10,267 bases of DNA, taken from positions 1 to 10,267 of the forward strand of contig JBFMDM010000076.1 of assembly GCA_040753835.1 (NCBI GenBank), given 5' to 3'. A program made the translations under genes and the position numbers. Under the pieces are notes generated by a model that saw nothing but the letters and a program-made list of their open reading frames with translations, was not told the DNA's origin and did no database searches. This DNA comes from JACRIK01 sp040753835 (GTDB taxonomy: Bacteria > Planctomycetota > MHYJ01 > JACQXL01). Positions 1 to 5,637 of the stretch are shown piece after piece. Within the stretch, counting starts at the first letter, position 1, and every line of letters begins with the position of its first letter.

Positions 1-765
1 GGCCGGGCCCTGCTGGTTGCCGCGCGAGCGGATGATTTGGTTATCCTTGATGTCAAGGATGATACTGCATCCGCAGCCGCAGTAGGGGCAGATGACCGAC
101 GCTTGCTCGCATTCAGAGGAACGTCCTTTGAAGCGGGCGGTCAGGTCGGTCAGCGCTCCGACCGGGCAGACGTCCACGCAGGCGCCGCAGAAGACGCAGT
201 CCGAGTCCTTCCTAGGTGCGTCAAGCGGCGTGGTGATTTTGGCGGCGAATCCGCGCCGGGTAAAGTCAATTGCCTCGTTCACCACCGCTTCGTTGCAGGC
301 AATCACGCACCTGCCGCACATTATGCAGGTCTTGTAGGACATCTCTATCAGTGGATTACCGGTCTCGTTCGGATATGAAGTGGTCTCGCCCATATAAGAG
401 GTCTTTTCCAGGCCGAATTCGTAGGCGTATTTTTGCAGGGCGCAATCGCCGCATTTTTCGCAGGTCAGGCAATTGAGCGGGTGGTCTGAGATAATCAGGT
501 CTAAGGCGGTCTTGCGTAACTGGTGCAGCCGTTCGCTCTGGGCTGTGACCTCCATATCTTCCTTGACCGGCAGGGCGCAGGCGGCAATAGGCGCCTTGCC
601 GCCCTTGATTTCCACGATACAGAGCCGGCAGCCGGCAAAGGGTTTCAGTGCCGGATGATAGCACAGGTGCGGGATATGGATGTTGTTATCCAGCGCGGCC
701 TGTAGCACGGTTTGGTCCGGCCTGGCCCGGACTTCTTTGCCGTCAATTGTAAACTTAATATTCAT
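1..765 (-). CDS. Formate dehydrogenase alpha / NuoG-like subunit, N-terminal 255 residues (partial at window edge)
   Basis: The frame is open from an ATG at 765 to base 1, so the 3' part and the catalytic domain lie outside. Cysteine groups appear in the order expected for NAD-linked formate dehydrogenase alpha, NuoG and HndD proteins. A plant-type [2Fe-2S] domain has C35, C46, C49 and C63. A His-Cys3 [4Fe-4S] site follows (H95, C99, C102, C108). A two-cluster ferredoxin domain has C147/C150/C153/C157 and C190/C193/C196/C200. Last is the start of a molybdopterin-oxidoreductase [4Fe-4S] domain (C226-x2-C229-x3-C233, in VICPYCGCGCSI). That last motif favours a molybdenum/tungsten formate dehydrogenase over an [FeFe] hydrogenase. 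NuoG is possible, but the NuoE/NuoF-GltD genes upstream fit a soluble formate dehydrogenase complex, where this subunit would oxidise formate and pass electrons to the flavoprotein. Whether the active site uses Cys or selenocysteine cannot be seen here. Confidence 0.88.
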   Translation of the reverse strand, partial: MNIKFTIDGKEVRARPDQTVLQAALDNNIHIPHLCYHPALKPFAGCRLCIVEIKGGKAPIAACALPVKEDMEVTAQSERLHQLRKTALDLIISDHPLNCLTCEKCGDCALQKYAYEFGLEKTSYMGETTSYPNETGNPLIEMSYKTCIMCGRCVIACNEAVVNEAIDFTRRGFAAKITTPLDAPRKDSDCVFCGACVDVCPVGALTDLTARFKGRSSECEQASVICPYCGCGCSIILDIKDNQIIRSRGNQQGPA

Positions 766-772
766 AGTTTAT

Positions 773-778
773 TCCCTT
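773..778 (-). promoter_or_regulatory. Ribosome binding site of the FdhA-like gene
   Basis: Read on the minus strand, AAGGGA lies 7 nt before the ATG at 765. This supports the chosen start. I see no convincing -35/-10 pair in the 30 bp between this site and the 22-bp repeat array, so any promoter would have to lie inside the array or further upstream. Confidence 0.65.
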
Positions 779-969
779 CGTTGACTACGTGGATAGATAG
801 ACCCCACCCCTGACCATCTCAGCCCCTATCCCCCTTATAGACAGCCCCTATGGAGTGGGGAGATAGCCCCTATCCGGCTAATTCATTGGGGTAGAGGGTT
901 ACCATCATAGCCCCTATCTCCCTTAGACATAACCCCTATGGAGTCGGGGGATAGCCCATATCTGATACC

Positions 970-986
970 CCCATAGTCCCTATGGG
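970..986. other. Hairpin-forming inverted repeat inside the array
   Basis: CCCATAG (970-976) and CTATGGG (980-986) are perfectly complementary with a 3-base loop (TCC). The stem uses the palindromic core of the unit starting at 973 plus the end of the unit before it. It could form in single-stranded DNA or in RNA from either strand. There is no following T-run on the minus strand, so I do not call it a terminator. Confidence 0.6.
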
Positions 987-1075
987 TATGGGGGATAGTC
1001 CTTATCCCCCATAGAGATAGCCCCTATGAGGGTAACCCATTATCCTATAGGGATAGCCCCATAGCCCCTATCTCT

Positions 1076-1093
1076 ACAGGGGATAGCCCCTGT
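1076..1093. other. Hairpin-forming inverted repeat across an array unit boundary
   Basis: ACAGGGG (1076-1082) pairs with CCCCTGT (1087-1093) around an ATAG loop, a 7-bp stem straddling the junction of the units starting at 1061 and 1083. Similar G-run/ATAG/C-run arrangements recur at other junctions, for example around 946-958, 1050-1060 and 1159-1170. Confidence 0.6.
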
Positions 1094-1229
1094 CTCTATA
1101 CTTCATAGCCCCTATGTAGTAGCGGGATAGCCCCTGAGTAGTGGAGTAACTACCCTAAGGGGATAACCCCATAGCCCCTATGGAATGTAGGGGTAGTCCC
1201 TATGTAGGTATCCCGGTAGCCCTACCTAT

Positions 1230-4200
1230 CTATTTCTTGTCCTGACCGGTTTTCTCTATCTCAGGGTATATTTTATCTATCTTAGACGACAGTTCCATCG
1301 TCTGCTTTATTGCGGTAATCACCTTGAGATAATGCAGTTGTTCGTCTCTGGAGAGTTCCCTGTCCTTACGGCTTTTGAGATATTTGTCCAGGACCTGATA
1401 CCCGCCAATCTGATATTCCCAGACCATCTTTTCTATGCCGGCAAAATACTGTGTCTCATTGATATAGACCTGTTTTGCCTTCTCCTCATATTTAACCCGT
1501 TTGATGCGGTTGTCGCCGGCGCCCTGGAATTTAGCCGGCGAGTGTTTCAATTCGGCTGATTTCATCAGGTGCAAATCGGCCAATCCCTTACCGAACTTAC
1601 CCATCGCTATAAATAATTTATAATCCTTAGTGAACGGGATGCGGGGGAAATCGCTCTTCAGGAAATCGGCGTATTTAGTGCGATAGGTCTTGGAATAGCA
1701 AACACCATACACATAGTAGAAGACATCTTCAGGACTCGGCTTCTGGCCGTATGTCTCGGTCAGTTCCTTGACTAGGGTTAGATTAAGATTATCCTGCCTT
1801 GTCTCATACTGCTCTATTTTATCAAAGAGCATAAAATTGTATTTGGCGCCGCGCCGGGGCTGGGCACCAACGGTATTATAAAGATAAAGGGGGAAAAGAT
1901 AAGAACTCGAAGTAGTATTAGCGGCCAACAATGAGCCATCTGTGATTATTCCCGAAGCAAAAGTATGTTGATATTTTTGGCCCTTAATTATTCTTGAAGT
2001 AATTAACCCCAAATTCTCTTTCATCATATGTTGCATAACTTCTGGGCGGGGCATACAATGGAAGCCACGGGACTTACCGGTATAATAGGTATATCTTATA
2101 TCAAAAGGTCTATAGAGAATTGGCACTATTTTATTTTTGTCTAAACCACTCCCCTTTAAGTCCTGTTGAGCAAGTTCCACCTTCCAGTCCCGTGCGTCGT
2201 TACCCAAACTATAGGCAGAACGCGCCAATTCGGGCGTAAGTTTTGAGAAGTTTAATATGGTGCTCCACATCTGTTCAGGAGTCCATTGTATCGTCAGATT
2301 ATCTCTTGCAGTAACTATCCCGACGCTATTCACCGGGAAAATATCCGTCACCTTTAGGTATCGCTCATAGTGGTTTAATAACCGCTCATCCCTGGGGATA
2401 AAGAAATACCCGTCTGATGTGGGTACGAGCGCCTGCCATTTGGTGGTCTTAATATCATTCTTTGATAACCACTTATATTTATTTTCCCTGAGTCCCCAGC
2501 GGTCAGAGTGATAGACCGCGGTCTGTAGTTTGGGCTCTTTATACTTGATGAACAAGGCAATGGCCACGCCCTGCTGAATATCAAAGACATTCTCATCCTT
2601 AGAGCCGTCCGGACATTGTTCCTTTTTCTTGACGTTACCGTGCAAGTCCAGAATATACATCTCGTCAAAGGTATTCATCAATGACTGGCGCATACCCCTG
2701 AAAGTGGGGTTATCCAGATAACTGTGATTAGTAATAAATCCTAAAACGCCCTCACCATTTTGTTCTATCTTATGCTGGGCAAAGCGGATAAATTTGACAT
2801 AATCATCCTGGAGCCACTTGGGGTTTTTCTCATCCAACCATTGGCCGTCTATAATCTTATAGTCCTCTATGAGTTCGCCAACCCAGGTCTTTTGCTTGAT
2901 AGTTATGTTGTGCGATGCATCTTTAACAATGGGTTTGACTTTATATTGCGTTCGCCCGTTTTTGGTTATCCGCTCAATGTTATAATCAGATATGTATTTC
3001 CAGCCCTTATTAATCTTCTTTTCTGTCTCGCTGGGGTTGGCAGAGCGGCCGTAGTAAGGTGGATTTCCCATAATGACCAAAATAGGCGTATCTTTCTTTA
3101 CTTTCCCAGCATCACGTGACTCGTCAGAGAGTGATGACATACCGGGCACCGCGGTCTGCTGGAGTTCTTCCATTTCAAGGGTGTTAGTAAGGTATAATTT
3201 AAACCTATCATCTTCCTGTAATTGATAGCCCAATTCCTGCAGGATAAATCCCATTTTAAGGTGACCAATCGCATAAGGCGCCATCATCAACTCAAAGGCA
3301 TAGAAGTTCTTCAGGATATGCTCCTTGATAAAGCCCTTTTTCATCCCACTGCCGTATTTGCTGATAACCTCTTCAACGGCTAATTTACTCGCCTCGGCCA
3401 GGAAGGTAAGCGTTCCCGCGGCTGGGTCCAGGACCGTCACCGAGTCAGTGGCCAGACCGTCATTGCGATTGAATCTTTCTTTAAGTAATATCTGGATAGA
3501 ACGGACAATATATGAAACCACCGGCGTCGGCGTATAATAGCCACCCCTGATTTCCTTTAGTTTGGGATTGTATTTCTCCAGGAATGTTTCGTAGAAGTGA
3601 ATGATAGGGTCATCGCCCTTGCCGGCCTGGTAGAAGTCCCGCAGTATCTGGTTGACATCAGTAACGGCCAGGACCTCGGAAATATCGTCAATCAGGCAGC
3701 CCATCTGGGGCGGCAGTTCACCTAACGAGATAAACTGGAAGACCTGTTTGAGAATGCCGATGGTTCTGGGGATATAATCGTAGGCGGTCTTACGGTTAAA
3801 ACCATTGGTGGCGCGGGTTCTGGCAGCAAAGAGTCCGTAAGTAATGGTCTGGGCATATAAATCGGCGAAGTCATCCAAGCCGAGCGTGCCGATAAGATAC
3901 TTCTGGAACGCCTCATAGAATCCGAGGATATTGCCGGTTCCGATAGAATGCTCCTGCTTTAATTGTTCCGCAATAATCTGCTCTTTTAGGAAACCGGTTC
4001 GCTTGGCTAATTCCCCGGCTAATTGCTTGGCGCGGGTGATAGACGGCAATGAGAAACTAAAGAATTTCTCCAATAGATTGAAGAATTCCTTCTCTTTCTC
4101 CACAGGCGGAATGGCCTTTATCCGATGAGTGATATCAACCCTGGTCAATAACACCGTATCTGTTAAAGATCCATCACGATATAGCCGGAACTCAAGAAAG

Positions 4201-4514
4201 TTGGTGAGCATGACATTAGGGAATGTCTTGAGGTATCGTTTTAGTTGAGGCGATGTCTCTATAACATCCAGATTCTTCTCTGAAGGGTGTTTTGCCTCAA
4301 TATAGCCGGTAATATGCAGGTCTCCGTCCCAGATGCGGAAGTCCGGATTACCTGCCTCGGTCTTTTTGGGCAGGGTTGTAATCTGAACCTTCTTTTTCCT
4401 GGTTGTCCCGGCAAAGGAAGAGATAAGTTCTTCTAACGTTGAATAATATGCCCCCTCAGTGTCATCGCCCCGCTGGGCGATTTCAAGAACTCGTTTTAAA
4501 TACGATTTTATCAT
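1230..4514 (-). CDS. Single-chain restriction-modification enzyme: PD-(D/E)XK nuclease plus N6-adenine DNA methyltransferase (type IIG-like)
   Basis: This 1094-residue protein probably methylates adenine in a specific site and cuts unmodified DNA. The N-terminus holds a PD-(D/E)XK-type nuclease signature: P57-D58, then E73-A-K75 in YIEAKHP. The methyltransferase follows: GGYYTP at 324-329, SAM-binding motif I DPAAGT at 363-368, and catalytic motif IV NPPY at 484-487. The stretch after it (NHSYLDNPTFRGMRQSL) resembles the methylase part of type ISP and Eco57I-like enzymes. No helicase motifs are visible between nuclease and methylase, so it is shorter than classical type ISP enzymes (about 1,500 residues or more). 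The C-terminal third presumably recognises the target. The ATG at 4514 follows the metallopeptidase stop by 14 nt, with only a weak ribosome site. No frameshift is seen, so it looks functional. The target sequence cannot be deduced. Confidence 0.88.
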   Translation of the reverse strand: MIKSYLKRVLEIAQRGDDTEGAYYSTLEELISSFAGTTRKKKVQITTLPKKTEAGNPDFRIWDGDLHITGYIEAKHPSEKNLDVIETSPQLKRYLKTFPNVMLTNFLEFRLYRDGSLTDTVLLTRVDITHRIKAIPPVEKEKEFFNLLEKFFSFSLPSITRAKQLAGELAKRTGFLKEQIIAEQLKQEHSIGTGNILGFYEAFQKYLIGTLGLDDFADLYAQTITYGLFAARTRATNGFNRKTAYDYIPRTIGILKQVFQFISLGELPPQMGCLIDDISEVLAVTDVNQILRDFYQAGKGDDPIIHFYETFLEKYNPKLKEIRGGYYTPTPVVSYIVRSIQILLKERFNRNDGLATDSVTVLDPAAGTLTFLAEASKLAVEEVISKYGSGMKKGFIKEHILKNFYAFELMMAPYAIGHLKMGFILQELGYQLQEDDRFKLYLTNTLEMEELQQTAVPGMSSLSDESRDAGKVKKDTPILVIMGNPPYYGRSANPSETEKKINKGWKYISDYNIERITKNGRTQYKVKPIVKDASHNITIKQKTWVGELIEDYKIIDGQWLDEKNPKWLQDDYVKFIRFAQHKIEQNGEGVLGFITNHSYLDNPTFRGMRQSLMNTFDEMYILDLHGNVKKKEQCPDGSKDENVFDIQQGVAIALFIKYKEPKLQTAVYHSDRWGLRENKYKWLSKNDIKTTKWQALVPTSDGYFFIPRDERLLNHYERYLKVTDIFPVNSVGIVTARDNLTIQWTPEQMWSTILNFSKLTPELARSAYSLGNDARDWKVELAQQDLKGSGLDKNKIVPILYRPFDIRYTYYTGKSRGFHCMPRPEVMQHMMKENLGLITSRIIKGQKYQHTFASGIITDGSLLAANTTSSSYLFPLYLYNTVGAQPRRGAKYNFMLFDKIEQYETRQDNLNLTLVKELTETYGQKPSPEDVFYYVYGVCYSKTYRTKYADFLKSDFPRIPFTKDYKLFIAMGKFGKGLADLHLMKSAELKHSPAKFQGAGDNRIKRVKYEEKAKQVYINETQYFAGIEKMVWEYQIGGYQVLDKYLKSRKDRELSRDEQLHYLKVITAIKQTMELSSKIDKIYPEIEKTGQDKK

Positions 4515-4528
4515 ATGGTATTATTCCA

Positions 4529-5062
4529 CTATCCGGTAAACGTGGAGCCATTTTGGACATCCGATTCATCGGCGTCCTCGTAGCCCTTGGCAATGAGATA
4601 GCCGCGGGCGCGTTCGGATAATTTATACCGCCTGACCAGGCGCCAGAATCTCTTGCCGTGATTGGGCTCTAAAATATGCGCCATCTCGTGAATAATCACA
4701 TAATCCCTGACCCAGTTGGGGAATTCAGCCAGCCGATGCGAAATCAATATCGTCTTATTTCTGCTATTGCAGACACCCCATCTGCAGTTCTGGTCAGTGG
4801 AATACCCGATTGAGTTCACTTCCATCTGGTCATAGAAGAAATATTGCTCCTTTAATTTCCGACAGATAGTCATCAGGTCAACGGTGCGGTTGAGTTGTCG
4901 CTTGAGTTGACGTTTCTCAAACCGTTTCCTGAATTTCTCAATTATTTTCTGGAGCCGTTCTTCAGGTATATCAGCCGGGGCGTTGACAATCAGCGTCTCG
5001 CCATCCACCCGTCCGCTGATGGTCCGTTTCCTGTTTTCGCTACGGATGATTTTTATTTCCAT
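4529..5062 (-). CDS. YgjP/DUF45-family zinc metallopeptidase
   Basis: The 177-residue protein has the HExxH zinc site HEMAH (125-129, catalytic E126) and a third ligand at H135 in EPNHGKRFW. It also has the family hallmark RWGVCNSR at 94-101, close to the usual RWGSCS. There is no signal peptide or membrane segment, so it is cytoplasmic. The N-terminal 60 residues are basic and rich in Lys/Arg. As known for the family, such genes often sit beside type I restriction-modification genes, but their substrate is not established. Here it lies 14 nt upstream of the methylase-endonuclease and is probably co-transcribed with it, so a role in controlling that enzyme or in defense is a reasonable inference. 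The ATG at 5062 begins just after a short repeat tract, and no strong ribosome site precedes it. Confidence 0.88.
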   Translation of the reverse strand: MEIKIIRSENRKRTISGRVDGETLIVNAPADIPEERLQKIIEKFRKRFEKRQLKRQLNRTVDLMTICRKLKEQYFFYDQMEVNSIGYSTDQNCRWGVCNSRNKTILISHRLAEFPNWVRDYVIIHEMAHILEPNHGKRFWRLVRRYKLSERARGYLIAKGYEDADESDVQNGSTFTG

Positions 5063-5075
5063 GATTTACCATTCA

Positions 5076-5099
5076 CCACAAAGACACAAAGTCACAAAG
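5076..5099. repeat. Three 8-bp tandem units ending in CACAAAG, part of a likely dispersed intergenic repeat
   Basis: CCACAAAG, ACACAAAG and TCACAAAG stand head to tail at 5076-5083, 5084-5091 and 5092-5099, directly upstream of the metallopeptidase gene. Next to it, AATCTGTGGTTTTT (5105-5118) is echoed by AATCCGTGGTTTTT at 5140-5153 inside the end of the ORF6N gene. From memory, sequences of this shape are scattered between genes in many environmental bacterial genomes. Their function is unknown to me, and the dispersal cannot be shown from one window. Confidence 0.75.
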
Positions 5100-5118
5100 A
5101 TTTTAATCTGTGGTTTTT

Positions 5119-5637
5119 TTACTCTCTCGTATGAAACCCAATCCGTGGTTTTTGTGGCGGTTCAGTCGGCTCCATAAGTTGCCGAATCGCATCAAAGACC
5201 ACCTTAAACTGGGTATCATATTTCTTTTCCATTGCTTCCAGTTTATGCACTAATTCTTTATGAGAAGTAAGTATTTCTCTTAACCTGACAAAGGCGCGCA
5301 TAATTTCTATATTGACCCGGATGGCTTGTTTGCTTCTTATGACACTGGAAAGCATTGCCACACCCTGTTCAGTAAAGGCGTGCGGGAGTTTACGGGTCCC
5401 GCCCCAACTTGATGTTCCAAAATGGAACTTCAAGTTTTGGAATTCTTCCTGGTTTAGTTGAAACATAAAATCAGATGGGAAACGGTTCATATTCCGACTG
5501 ACGGCTTTATTTAAGTCCCTCGTGCCAACTCCATACAGCCGTGCAATATCTTTATCTAATATTGCCTTATGTCCGCGGATAAACAAGATAATTCTTTCAA
5601 TCCGTGCAACCGGAATAATAGATTTATTATTTCCCAT
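5119..5637 (-). CDS. ORF6N-domain protein
   Basis: The 172-residue protein matches the ORF6N family, a predicted DNA-binding domain first known from phages and common in bacterial chromosomes near mobile or defense genes. Residues about 8-95 form the domain, with the typical IRGHKAILDKDIARLYGV (20-37), RNMNRFPSDFMFQL (48-61) and LPHAFTEQGVAML (84-96) stretches. Residues about 115-155 look like a charged helical or coiled-coil segment, and the tail carries RIGF. Its ATG at 5637 lies inside the last codons of the NuoF-GltD gene in another frame (11-bp overlap), so the two are probably translationally coupled. The ribosome site may be GGAG or AAGGA within the upstream coding sequence. A regulatory role toward the following peptidase/restriction genes is plausible but unproven. 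Confidence 0.87.
   Translation of the reverse strand: MGNNKSIIPVARIERIILFIRGHKAILDKDIARLYGVGTRDLNKAVSRNMNRFPSDFMFQLNQEEFQNLKFHFGTSSWGGTRKLPHAFTEQGVAMLSSVIRSKQAIRVNIEIMRAFVRLREILTSHKELVHKLEAMEKKYDTQFKVVFDAIRQLMEPTEPPQKPRIGFHTRE

Larger units (their letters stand above)
797..1214. repeat. 22-bp-period tandem array, 19 units, core ATAGCCCCTAT
   Basis: This fills almost the whole 464-bp gap between the restriction-modification gene and the FdhA-like gene. Units start at 797, 819, 841 and so on, every 22 bp, to 1193, with no insertion or deletion. The first 11 bases of each unit match ATAGCCCCTAT. Six units are perfect (863, 907, 1017, 1061, 1105, 1171), fifteen match at 9 or more positions, and the first unit matches 8. 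Units at 885, 1039 and 1149 deviate (3-5 matches) but keep the 22-bp length. The second half of each unit is variable. A possible 20th unit, shifted by one base, starts at 1216 (GTAGCCCTAC) and runs into the stop codon at 1230-1232. The core is itself an interrupted palindrome (ATAG-CCC-CTAT). Because 22 is not a multiple of 3 and each core holds a stop triplet on both strands, the array is noncoding. Candidate roles are a helically phased protein-binding array, a structured 5' leader of the downstream gene, or a decayed minisatellite. Confidence 0.96.

Noticed and set aside
1..765. Reading the partial gene as an [FeFe] hydrogenase (HndD-like).
   Set aside because: After the two-cluster ferredoxin domain comes a C-x2-C-x3-C motif typical of molybdopterin oxidoreductases, not the H-cluster domain.
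797..1214. The array as a CRISPR.
   Set aside because: The conserved core is 11 bp and the variable parts are also 11 bp, far too short for spacers. Linkers show similarity to each other and no cas gene is present.
797..1214. The array as a plasmid-type iteron origin of replication.
   Set aside because: The 22-bp spacing is suggestive, but there is no Rep gene, no AT-rich unwinding region and no clear DnaA box. TTATCCCCC near 1002 matches the box only partly.
797..1214. G-quadruplex cluster on the minus strand.
   Set aside because: G-runs are frequent but usually pair with nearby C-runs on the same strand. I found no place with four same-strand runs separated by loops of 7 bases or fewer.
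5119..5165. The C-terminus of the ORF6N protein as repeat-derived sequence.
   Set aside because: The DNA there resembles the adjacent intergenic repeat phrase, but the encoded RIGF tail is, as I recall, common in ORF6N proteins, so chance or shared origin cannot be told apart.
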